DNA of 12,661 bases from an uncultured Eubacteriales bacterium (GTDB lineage Bacteria; Bacillota; Clostridia; Lachnospirales; Lachnospiraceae), in NCBI GenBank assembly GCA_900321525.1, contig ONWL01000020.1:1-12661 (forward strand), given 5' to 3'. The notes under the pieces were generated by a model. That model searched no databases. It saw nothing but the letters and a program-made list of their open reading frames with translations, and was not told the DNA's origin. The translations under genes and the position numbers were made by a program. Positions 7,397 to 12,661 of this stretch are shown here, piece after piece. The first letter of the stretch is position 1; every line of letters begins with the position of its first letter.

Positions 7397-7433
7397 AACA
7401 GGGTGAGGAAATGCAGAGGAGGAAAGAGAGCCA

Positions 7434-7907
7434 ATGGAACAGGGATTTGTCAGCGGCGTATCGGTTGACAAAAACATTGCGCGGATTTCCATTATCAATG
7501 TAAAGGATGAACCAGGTATTGTATATCGAATTTACAATTGTCTGGTTCAGAACCAGATCAAAATTGATATGATCATACAGTCTGGAAGCAAGGGTGGAGT
7601 GCAGGATATTTCTCTGACAGTAGGGAAACCTTTTTTACAGGATGCACTGGACATCATCCAGGCACATTCCAGGGAGATTCCTGCAGAGCGGGTAGAGTAT
7701 GAAACTGGTGTGGTAAAAGTCACACTGGTTGGACACGGCATTGCAGGGAATCCCAGCGTTCCTGCCACGCTGTTTGAAGCCTTATTTGCTGCCGGGGTAA
7801 ACATTAAAGCTATTAGTACATCAGAAATCCGCATCACAGTGTTACTGGATGTCAGAGACGCAGAAAAGGCTTTAGAAGCCATACAAAAAGTATTTCATTT
7901 AAAATAA
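7434..7907 (+). CDS. Stand-alone aspartokinase-type tandem ACT protein
   Basis: The 157 residues match only the C-terminal regulatory half of aspartate kinase (LysC). The first ACT module (about residues 14-75) has ISIINVKDEPGIVYRIYNCL. The second (about 90-150) has VTLVGHGIAGNPSVPATLFEAL and ISTSEIRITVLLD, both hallmark LysC segments. No kinase domain precedes it: only 37 bases separate it from hom, and AGGAGG at 7417-7422 supports its own start, so it is not a simple truncation. In Bacillus a similar beta subunit is made from an internal start in lysC. Here the gene encodes only that part. It may be a regulatory partner for an aspartokinase elsewhere, or for the neighbouring homoserine dehydrogenase; both are inferences. 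A strong terminator ends the operon. Confidence 0.85.
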   Translation: MEQGFVSGVSVDKNIARISIINVKDEPGIVYRIYNCLVQNQIKIDMIIQSGSKGGVQDISLTVGKPFLQDALDIIQAHSREIPAERVEYETGVVKVTLVGHGIAGNPSVPATLFEALFAAGVNIKAISTSEIRITVLLDVRDAEKALEAIQKVFHLK

Positions 7908-7912
7908 CAATC

Positions 7913-7947
7913 AAGCCCCACAGAACCGAAACAGTTCTGTGGGGCTT
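7913..7947. terminator. Bidirectional terminator between convergent genes
   Basis: A perfect 14-bp stem, AAGCCCCACAGAAC (7913-7926) with GTTCTGTGGGGCTT (7934-7947), has a 7-base loop. It sits six bases after the tandem-ACT stop and five bases past the stop of the convergent membrane protein gene (7952). The T-runs are short on both sides, but the GC-rich stem is strong and its position between converging genes suggests shared use. Confidence 0.8.
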
Positions 7948-7951
7948 TGCG

Positions 7952-8482
7952 TTACTGGAACAATTCTTCTAATGCCTGTGTGGGGAAGAGCTGTCCGGTC
8001 ATCTGTTCATACATCTGCTGGTACAGTTCCATGGCATCCTTCATTTCAGTTTGGTGAGTCAGGAAATACATCATAGAAAAGATGGTCAGCAGAGATACGA
8101 TGACACTGATGATACCCAGTACCAGCCCGACAGTGCCTAACTTGGAACGGTAGCCATTGTTGTGTTTGGTCAAAATGGCAAAAATTACAGCTGCCAGTCC
8201 CGCGCCAAACATCAGTGCCAGTCCCCAGTAGCCGGAAGTGCCGATCATAAAGATGCCCACCAGACCGCAGCAAAAAGCAATGATGTCCATCAGAGTACGT
8301 TCCTTTGGAGTATAGCCGGAAGGATCTGGAGAAGGAATGGAAGTCAGGGACTTCTTTCCAACGCCATATGGAATCTTCTTTTCGGAAGAATCCGGACTGA
8401 AAGGAGCACTGGATTTTTGCTCCGGTTCTGTTTTTTGACCGGGGATGGGCTTGCCATCTGGTCCATAAATCAAATCACTCAT
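7952..8482 (-). CDS. Uncharacterised small membrane protein
   Basis: I do not recognise this 176-residue protein by name. Residues 1-62 are hydrophilic and Pro/Ser/Lys-rich, opening MSDLIYGPDGKPIPGQ, and are likely cytoplasmic or disordered. Two or three membrane segments follow: about 66-80, 84-104 (WGLALMFGAGLAAVIFAIL) and 115-142 (LGTVGLVLGIISVIVSLLTIF). The short tail ends in a Met/Gln/Glu-rich helix. This layout of a disordered N-terminus followed by Gly-rich paired helices resembles DUF4190-type proteins, but the match is only by general appearance. There is no signal peptide. A GGAG (complement of 8493-8496) lies ten bases before ATG. It appears to be a single-gene unit convergent with the hom operon. 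Function unknown. Confidence 0.7.
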   Translation of the reverse strand: MSDLIYGPDGKPIPGQKTEPEQKSSAPFSPDSSEKKIPYGVGKKSLTSIPSPDPSGYTPKERTLMDIIAFCCGLVGIFMIGTSGYWGLALMFGAGLAAVIFAILTKHNNGYRSKLGTVGLVLGIISVIVSLLTIFSMMYFLTHQTEMKDAMELYQQMYEQMTGQLFPTQALEELFQ

Positions 8483-8529
8483 GTATCAAAATCTCCAATC
8501 TCAAAGAAATATCGTGGCATAAAAATACA

Positions 8530-8550
8530 CAATCTGCCTGATACAGATTG
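8530..8550. repeat. 7-bp inverted repeat in the leader of the membrane protein gene
   Basis: CAATCTG (8530-8536) and CAGATTG (8544-8550) form a perfect inverted repeat with a 7-base spacer, about 50-70 bases upstream of the start at 8482. It could be an operator or a leader hairpin. I found no convincing promoter to position it against. Confidence 0.35.
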
Positions 8551-8731
8551 CTTTCAGTCTATCATAAAACAGAAACAATAGGCAAGAGATTTCTCTGCTC
8601 CAAATCTGAAAAATATGTGTCTTCCTGCAAAACAGAAGAAAATCAGGAAAAAATGGCTATATCCCGGAAAATCAGAGACGGAGTGAAAACTGTATCTTTT
8701 TATGGAACGGTTTGAAATCAAAATATGGCAG
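8551..8731. other. Gene-free stretch before the ribU transcription unit
   Basis: AT-rich DNA between the divergent membrane protein gene and the ribU promoter. The ORFs crossing it have no ribosome binding site or family resemblance. I see no further structured element here. Confidence 0.4.
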
Positions 8732-8760
8732 TTGACAGAATGGAAAAAAGAGACTATAGT
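8732..8760 (+). promoter_or_regulatory. Strong sigma-A promoter of the FMN riboswitch-ribU unit
   Basis: A perfect -35 TTGACA (8732-8737), a 17-base spacer and a 5/6 -10 TATAGT (8755-8760). A start near 8767 places the riboswitch about 40 bases into the transcript. Confidence 0.85.
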
Positions 8761-8805
8761 AATACTGTATCTGCAAGGATACAAAATAAATCAAATAGAG
8801 TAGAA

Positions 8806-8919
8806 GGTTCTTCGGGGCAGGGTGGAAGTCCCTACCGACGGTATAGTCCGTGACCCGCTTAGGCGGTGGATTTGGTGTGATTCCAAAACCGACAGTATAG
8901 TCTGGATGAGAGAAGAATC
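8806..8919 (+). ncRNA. FMN riboswitch (RFN element)
   Basis: The conserved RFN core is clear. P1 strands are GGTTCTTC (8806-8813) and GAAGAATC (8912-8919). In order follow CGGGGCAGGGTGGAAGTCCC, ACCGACGGTATAGTCC, a variable arm ending GGTGGATTTGGTG, GATTCC, and ACCGACAGTATAGTCTGGATG. This aptamer binds flavin mononucleotide. The downstream hairpin at 8997-9030 makes transcriptional attenuation likely: high FMN favours the terminator and lowers ribU expression. The position upstream of a riboflavin transporter fits. Confidence 0.97.
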
Positions 8920-8961
8920 ATCAAAGGCGATTTTTGGATTGCTGTGTCATTTGACATAGGC

Positions 8962-8978
8962 AGACCAAAGGTTGGTCT
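8962..8978 (+). other. Small hairpin in the riboswitch expression platform
   Basis: AGACCAA/TTGGTCT (8962-8968, 8972-8978) form a 7-bp stem with a triloop, followed by TTT (9-base context TCTTTTGG). It lies between the aptamer and the main terminator and may be part of the switching region. The exact antiterminator pairing was not resolved by eye. Confidence 0.4.
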
Positions 8979-8996
8979 TTTGGTGCTGATACGATG

Positions 8997-9030
8997 CCCC
9001 TGTACTTGTGATGTACAGGGGTTTTCTTTT
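8997..9030 (+). terminator. Riboswitch-controlled intrinsic terminator
   Basis: A perfect 9-bp stem, CCCCTGTAC (8997-9005) with GTACAGGGG (9013-9021), is followed by TTTTCTTTT (9022-9030). It lies about 80 bases after the FMN aptamer and about 160 bases before ribU, as expected for an attenuator. Confidence 0.88.
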
Positions 9031-9084
9031 GTGTAATAGGAAAATCCGATTCGGTAACAGAAAGATTCTGTCACCCAAAAAGTG
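9027..9084. repeat. Short dispersed hairpin repeat, copy 2
   Basis: Shares TTTTGTGTAATAGGAA, GGTAAC and TCACCCAAAAA with copy 1 at 273-332. The second hairpin is well formed here: GGTAACAGAA with TTCTGTCACC (9052-9061 and 9065-9074, one mismatch). It ends AAAAAGTG, complementary to the CACTTTTT at the left end of copy 1, suggesting that a complete element has terminal inverted repeats. It lies inside the ribU leader, between the attenuator and the ribosome binding site. Confidence 0.65.
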
Positions 9085-9188
9085 CTTTGCACGGGATGTG
9101 ACCTGGCGCAAAAGAGAAAAAGCTGCATACGCAACTGTGCCTGGCACAGTATCAGACGAAGAAGCCTTTTGCGGAAAGAGGTGTTTTT

Positions 9189-9791
9189 ATGAGTCAATCG
9201 AATTTCCCGATCAAAAAGCTGGTGCTGACGGCAATGTTTGGTGCCATGGCATTTATTCTCATGTATTTTGAGTTTCCGTTGCCGTTCATTGCACCGGAAT
9301 TCTATAAGCTGGATTTCAGCGAAGTGCCGGTGTTGATCGGTACCTTTACGATGGGTCCGGTGGCAGGTGTGTTCATTGAACTAATCAAGATTCTCTTGAA
9401 ACTGTTGTTTAAGGGGACCAATACGGCTTATATCGGTGATCTGGCCAATTTCCTGATCGGCTGTGCCCTGCTTGTTCCGGCAGGTCTCATTTATCAGCAC
9501 AAGAAAACCAAGCAGACGGCCATCCTGGGTATGGCAGTGGGTACTGTGGTGATGGCACTGGCAGGCTGTGCATTGAATGCGCTGGTACTGCTGCCCTGGT
9601 ATGCGGAGAATTTCTTTGGCGGCATGGAACCCATCATTGCGGCAGGGGCTGCAGTGCGGGCTTCCATTACAGATGTATGGTCCTTTGCAGTGCTGGCAGT
9701 GGTGCCGTTTAATCTGATCAAAGGCGTGCTGACGAGTATTTTGACATTCTTGCTGTACAAACGGATTGGCCGTGTGATCAAGCGGTTTTAA
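9189..9791 (+). CDS. ribU: Riboflavin ECF transporter S component RibU
   Basis: The 200-residue hydrophobic protein has about six membrane helices: about 10-28, 45-72, 80-102, 110-136, 148-172 and 174-192. Landmark residues of RibU include FEFPLPF (27-33), KLDFSEVPVLIG (40-51), GPVAGVFIELIKILL (56-70) and the C-terminal VPFNLIKGVL (172-181). RibU binds riboflavin in the membrane and works with the shared energy-coupling module EcfA/EcfA'/EcfT, not encoded here. The FMN riboswitch upstream supports riboflavin as the substrate. The start follows GGAAAGAGG. The gene stands alone and is followed by a hairpin repeat rather than a classic terminator. Confidence 0.93.
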   Translation: MSQSNFPIKKLVLTAMFGAMAFILMYFEFPLPFIAPEFYKLDFSEVPVLIGTFTMGPVAGVFIELIKILLKLLFKGTNTAYIGDLANFLIGCALLVPAGLIYQHKKTKQTAILGMAVGTVVMALAGCALNALVLLPWYAENFFGGMEPIIAAGAAVRASITDVWSFAVLAVVPFNLIKGVLTSILTFLLYKRIGRVIKRF

Positions 9792-9796
9792 TTATA

Positions 9797-9835
9797 ACTT
9801 TTCATGTAATAGAAAATTCCTGGTACATGAAAAGT
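9797..9835. repeat. Short hairpin repeat after ribU, copy 3 (shortened)
   Basis: A perfect 12-bp terminal inverted repeat, ACTTTTCATGTA (9797-9808) with TACATGAAAAGT (9824-9835), encloses a 15-base core. The left side, CTTTTCATGTAATAGAAAATTCC, parallels TTTTTGTGTAATAGGAATTTCC in copy 1 with the second hairpin missing. It lies six bases after the ribU stop. Lacking an immediate T-run, it may be only a weak terminator or a 3'-end stabiliser. Confidence 0.6.
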
Positions 9836-9858
9836 ATTGCACACAGAATTCTTTTTTA

Positions 9859-9887
9859 TTGTTTTTTCGGGCAAGGTTGTTTATAAT
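9859..9887 (+). promoter_or_regulatory. Promoter of the tsaE-tsaB-rimI-rnz operon
   Basis: TTGTTT (9859-9864, 4/6) and a perfect TATAAT (9882-9887) are 17 bases apart. The -10 lies inside an interrupted inverted repeat, CGGGC (9868-9872) and GCCCG (9896-9900) with inner TTGT/ACAA, which could be an operator. No matching repressor is known to me. Confidence 0.65.
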
Positions 9888-9949
9888 GGACAATAGCCCG
9901 TATCAGTTGCACCGGCAGGGGGTTGGCACAGCGTACAAACAGAACAGAT

Positions 9950-9988
9950 AAGGGCAGAGACTGGAGACGGTTTCTGCCCTTTGCTTTA
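9950..9988 (+). terminator. Hairpin with weak T-run in the tsaE leader (possible attenuator)
   Basis: AAGGGCAGAGA (9950-9960) pairs with TTTCTGCCCTT (9971-9981), 11 bp with one G-U, followed by TGCTTT. It lies between the operon promoter (9859-9887) and tsaE (10048). So it could attenuate the operon, or could terminate transcription entering from ribU if the main promoter lies elsewhere. No known riboswitch aptamer was recognised ahead of it. Confidence 0.5.
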
Positions 9989-10047
9989 CGGAAGGAGAGC
10001 CGGGGCAACGGAACATGAGAACAGACAGGAAACACGGAGAAGAAGCA

Positions 10048-10491
10048 ATGAAGAAAATATATGAAACCACCTCTCCGGAGGAAACTTTTCTTCTGGGGAA
10101 ACAGTTGGGACAACAGGCGGTGGCAGGTACCATTCTTTGTCTGAATGGGGATCTGGGAACTGGCAAGACCGTATTCACACAGGGATTTGCAGAGGGACTG
10201 GGCATTACCGAACCGGTGAACAGTCCTACCTTTACGATTGTACAGGTTTATGAGGAAGGACGTCTGCCTCTTTATCATTTTGATGTGTATCGAATTGGAG
10301 ATGTAGAGGAGATGGATGAGATCGGATATGAAGACTATTTCTATGGGGAAGGGGTCAGTCTGGTGGAATGGGCAGAACTGATCGAAGAATTGATTCCGTC
10401 GGAGGCCATACAGATCACCATTGAGAAAGATACGGAAAAAGGATTTGAATACCGCCGGATTACGATAGAAGGAGAGGACGGAATATGCTGA
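10048..10491 (+). CDS. tsaE: tRNA t6A synthesis ATPase TsaE
   Basis: The 147-residue protein is TsaE (YjeE), the small ATPase that works with TsaB and TsaD to put threonylcarbamoyl on A37 of ANN-decoding tRNAs. The P-loop is GDLGTGKT at residues 34-41. Also present are NSPTFTIVQVYE (58-69), HFDVYR (77-82) and EWAE (107-110), all typical of the family. ATG 10048 is preceded by GGAGA at seven bases; the in-frame ATG at 10015 has its nearest purine-rich site too far away and would add residues not typical of the family. The 3' end overlaps tsaB by 7 bases, so the two are translationally coupled. Confidence 0.95.
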   Translation: MKKIYETTSPEETFLLGKQLGQQAVAGTILCLNGDLGTGKTVFTQGFAEGLGITEPVNSPTFTIVQVYEEGRLPLYHFDVYRIGDVEEMDEIGYEDYFYGEGVSLVEWAELIEELIPSEAIQITIEKDTEKGFEYRRITIEGEDGIC

Positions 10492-11183
10492 TTTTAGGAA
10501 TTGAGAGTGCATCTCTCACCGCCAGTGTGGCATTGTTACAGGATGGAAAACAGCTGGCAGAATATACCATAGATTACAAGAAGACCCATTCCCAGACCCT
10601 GCTGCCTATGATCGATGAGATCTGTGGGATGACAGGGACAATACCGGCACAGATTGATGCCATCGCCATTTCAGCAGGTCCTGGTTCCTTTACCGGACTG
10701 CGGATTGGTTCAGCCACTGCCAAAGGACTGGGACTGGCACTGAAAAAGCCTTTGATTTCTGTTCCTACGGTGGGTGCCATGGCATACCAGTGTTACGGCA
10801 GCCGGTATCTGATCTGTCCCATTATGGATGCCAGAAGAAGTCAGGTGTACACAGGATTGTATGAATTTGCAGAAGATGGTACATTTGTCACCATCATGGA
10901 CCAGACGCCTATGGCAATCGAAGAGTTGTTGGAGAAGGTGAATGAAATGGGCAGGACAGTACTGTTTTTAGGAGATGGAGTGCCCCCTTATGCAGAGCGT
11001 ATCCGGGAACTGGCAACAGTGGAAGTACAGTTTGCACCGTCGTTTATGGCAAGACAGCGTGCCGGTGCAGTAGCGGCATTGGGACAGGTATATTATGAAG
11101 CCGGACGGTACGAAAGCGCAGCAGACCACAGACCGGAGTATCTGCGCCAGTCCGGTGCAGAACGGATGAAAGACAGACAGTAA
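10485..11183 (+). CDS. tsaB: t6A synthesis scaffold protein TsaB
   Basis: The 232-residue protein has the ASKHA fold of TsaB (YeaZ): the opening LGIESASLTASVALLQDG, HSQTLLPMIDEI (35-46) and AISAGPGSFTGLRIGSATAKG (61-81). TsaB lacks catalysis of its own; it binds and stabilises TsaD and recruits TsaE during t6A37 formation. The ATG lies within the last codons of tsaE behind GGAGAGG. The stop is 11 bases from rimI. TsaD itself is not in the window; it is often next to rimI and may lie beyond rnz or elsewhere. Confidence 0.95.
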   Translation: MLILGIESASLTASVALLQDGKQLAEYTIDYKKTHSQTLLPMIDEICGMTGTIPAQIDAIAISAGPGSFTGLRIGSATAKGLGLALKKPLISVPTVGAMAYQCYGSRYLICPIMDARRSQVYTGLYEFAEDGTFVTIMDQTPMAIEELLEKVNEMGRTVLFLGDGVPPYAERIRELATVEVQFAPSFMARQRAGAVAALGQVYYEAGRYESAADHRPEYLRQSGAERMKDRQ

Positions 11184-11194
11184 GGGAGGCACAG

Positions 11195-11839
11195 ATGGAG
11201 ATTCGTTTCATGGAAGAACGGGATATTCCTTCGGTCGCAGCATTGGAACAGGCATGTTTTTCCATGCCCTGGAGTGAAACATCCCTGAAAGAAAGTATGG
11301 AAAGCGGTCACACCATCTTTCTGGTGGCAGAAGAGCAGGGTGAGATTGCAGGATATATGGGATTGTATGCGGTGTTGGATGAAGGAGACGTGACCAATGT
11401 GGCAGTGGACAGCCCTTACCGGCGAAGAGGGATCGGTAGGGCATTGTTGCAGTACATGATCGAATTGGCAAGAGGCCGGGGAATCCGGGTCATTCATCTG
11501 GAAGTGCGTATCAGCAATGAACCGGCAAAGGCGTTGTATGCACAGCTGGGATTTCAGAACATAGGACTGCGGAAAAATTTCTATGACAGACCAAAGGAAG
11601 ATGCCTGTCTGATGCAGCTTGCAGTTACTCCGAATCCTGTCTGTAATTGCTGCGGCAGAGAAATTCATGCAGAGAGTCCACAGTCAGAGGAGTATCTGGC
11701 GGTGGAAAAACAGTGGGGGTATTTTTCCAAAGGAAAGGACGGACTGCGCCAGCGGTTTTGCCTGTGCGAGGATTGCTATGACCGGATGACAGCCGGATTT
11801 TTGCATCCCGTGTTGGAAGAGGAAACCACAGAATGGTAA
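11195..11839 (+). CDS. rimI: RimI-type N-acetyltransferase with a C-terminal four-Cys extension
   Basis: Residues 1-142 form a GNAT acetyltransferase of the RimI family, which acetylates the N-terminal alanine of ribosomal protein S18 and perhaps others. The acetyl-CoA loop is RRRGIG (76-81). The sheet strand HLEVR places a glutamate at 103, the catalytic position in E. coli RimI. NEPAKALYAQLGF (108-120) follows. RimI usually ends near residue 150. Here about 65 extra residues follow, with C150xxC153 and C191xxC194 plus the block EKQWGYFSKGKDG (171-183). This looks like a zinc-binding domain added to RimI; its role is unknown. The start follows GGGAGG. It is in the tsaE-tsaB operon, as in many Firmicutes, and rnz starts 17 bases later. 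Confidence 0.9.
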   Translation: MEIRFMEERDIPSVAALEQACFSMPWSETSLKESMESGHTIFLVAEEQGEIAGYMGLYAVLDEGDVTNVAVDSPYRRRGIGRALLQYMIELARGRGIRVIHLEVRISNEPAKALYAQLGFQNIGLRKNFYDRPKEDACLMQLAVTPNPVCNCCGREIHAESPQSEEYLAVEKQWGYFSKGKDGLRQRFCLCEDCYDRMTAGFLHPVLEEETTEW

Positions 11840-11855
11840 AGAATGGAGAAAGTGT

Positions 11856-12661
11856 ATGTTAGATATTTGCCTGCTTGGAACAGGAGGAATGATGCCCCTG
11901 CCCTATCGGTGGCTGACTTCCATGATGGCACGTTATAATGGCAGCAGTCTGCTCATTGACTGCGGAGAAGGCACGCAGGTTGCCATCAAAGAAAAAGGAT
12001 GGAGCTTTAAGCCCATTGATGTGATCTGTTTTACCCATTATCATGCAGATCATATCAGCGGGCTGCCAGGACTATTGTTGACCATGGGAAATGCAGAACG
12101 AACAGAGCCTTTGACTTTGATTGGTCCGAAGGGACTAGAACGGGTGGTGGGGGCACTGCGTACCATTGCACCGGAATTGCCATTTTCTCTTCGGTTTTTA
12201 GAAGTTACGGAACCAGAGCAGTCGTTTGATTTATATGGATATCATATTGAGGCGTTTCGGGTGAAACACAATGTGACCTGTTATGGCTATGTCATTTCCA
12301 TTCCCCGGATTGGAAAATTTTCGGCCCAGAGAGCCAAGAAACAGGACATTCCGCTGAAACTTTGGAATCCATTGCAAAAAGGGGAAACCATAGAGTGGGA
12401 AGGAAAGGTCTATACACCAGATATGGTGTTGGGACCAGAACGAAAGGGACTGAAGGTGACCTATACCACCGATACCAGACCGGTTCCTGTCATTGCACAA
12501 AAAGCAAAGGATGCAGATTTGTTTATCTGTGAGGGGATGTACGGAGAACCGGGAAAAGAGGCCAAAGCGAAAGAGTACAAACACATGACATTTTATGAGG
12601 CGGCGCAGCTGGCGAAGGAAGCAGATCCAAAGGAAATGTGGCTGACCCATTACAGTCCTTC
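11856..12661 (+). CDS. rnz: Ribonuclease Z, 3' end beyond the window
   Basis: The open frame starts at ATG 11856, seven bases after GGAG (11845-11848), and runs to the window edge without a stop (268 codons seen; family length about 300-310). RNase Z is the metallo-beta-lactamase-fold endonuclease that trims 3' trailers from tRNA precursors. The metal site HYHADH is at residues 61-66. Further landmarks are LGTGGMMP near the start, LLIDCGEGTQ (32-41), the substrate-binding HNVTCYGYVI segment, YTTDTRP and CEGMYG. The last residues, THYSP, begin the final histidine motif. It follows rimI closely, in the same operon as the tRNA modification genes, giving a tRNA-maturation theme. Confidence 0.93.
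   Translation, partial: MLDICLLGTGGMMPLPYRWLTSMMARYNGSSLLIDCGEGTQVAIKEKGWSFKPIDVICFTHYHADHISGLPGLLLTMGNAERTEPLTLIGPKGLERVVGALRTIAPELPFSLRFLEVTEPEQSFDLYGYHIEAFRVKHNVTCYGYVISIPRIGKFSAQRAKKQDIPLKLWNPLQKGETIEWEGKVYTPDMVLGPERKGLKVTYTTDTRPVPVIAQKAKDADLFICEGMYGEPGKEAKAKEYKHMTFYEAAQLAKEADPKEMWLTHYSP

Noticed and set aside
7397..7433. A decayed kinase domain upstream of the tandem ACT gene
   Set aside because: Only 37 bases separate it from hom, with no kinase-like coding remnant, so the gene is not a recently truncated lysC at this site.
6728..7498. 256-residue antisense ORF across hom
   Set aside because: It overlaps conserved homoserine dehydrogenase sequence and the next gene start; Cys/His/Leu-rich shadow translation.
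8162..8581. 139-residue plus-strand ORF opposite the membrane protein gene
   Set aside because: The minus-strand frame has clear membrane helices and a ribosome binding site; this one has neither.
9888..10047. T-box or known riboswitch in the tsaE leader
   Set aside because: No T-box sequence or known aptamer core was seen; only a promoter palindrome and a terminator-like hairpin.
9856..10512. 218-residue minus-strand ORF across the tsaE leader and tsaE
   Set aside because: It overlaps the operon promoter and the conserved tsaE P-loop region, with no family match or start signal.

Overview
The window looks like chromosomal DNA from a low-to-mid GC Gram-positive anaerobe, most likely a Clostridia/Lachnospiraceae member. 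This is inferred from the hpf-secA-prfB gene order, strong AGGAGG-type ribosome binding sites, a long-form HPF, an FMN riboswitch controlling a RibU transporter, and the style of the protein sequences. No phage, transposase, CRISPR array, tRNA or rRNA is visible. Most of it is well-packed housekeeping DNA.

Layout. 1-176: 3' end of an NlpC/P60 cell-wall hydrolase and its terminator. 404-943 (minus): hpf, the ribosome hibernation factor, with its own promoter and terminator. 944-1609: a long gene-free gap between divergent hpf and secA. It holds an AT-rich stretch, a dense cluster of DnaA-box-like 9-mers (about 1238-1350) and the secA promoter. 1610-4249: secA. 4405-5536: prfB, read through a +1 programmed frameshift whose zero-frame stop is UAA rather than the usual UGA. 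5682-7907: an operon of three ACT-related genes: a ThrR/PheB-like HTH-ACT protein, homoserine dehydrogenase, and a stand-alone aspartokinase-type tandem ACT protein without a kinase domain. A strong bidirectional terminator separates it from a convergent unknown membrane protein (7952-8482, minus). 8732-9791: an FMN riboswitch transcription unit driving ribU. 9859-12661: the tsaE-tsaB-rimI operon for tRNA t6A synthesis and protein N-acetylation, followed by rnz (RNase Z), which runs off the window end.

How the genes fit together. Translation is a recurring theme: hibernation (hpf), termination (prfB), t6A37 tRNA modification (tsaE, tsaB), ribosomal protein acetylation (rimI) and tRNA 3' processing (rnz). 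secA provides protein export. The hom operon controls the aspartate-to-threonine/methionine branch, with regulatory ACT domains on both sides of the enzyme. ribU imports riboflavin under FMN feedback.

The most interesting signals are the DnaA-box cluster upstream of secA, the UAA-type prfB frameshift site, a family of short hairpin repeats present three times in intergenic DNA (273-332, 9027-9084, 9797-9835), the RimI protein with an added four-cysteine C-terminal domain, and the free-standing aspartokinase regulatory module. I found no clearly new multi-gene system. The novelty candidates are regulatory or architectural.
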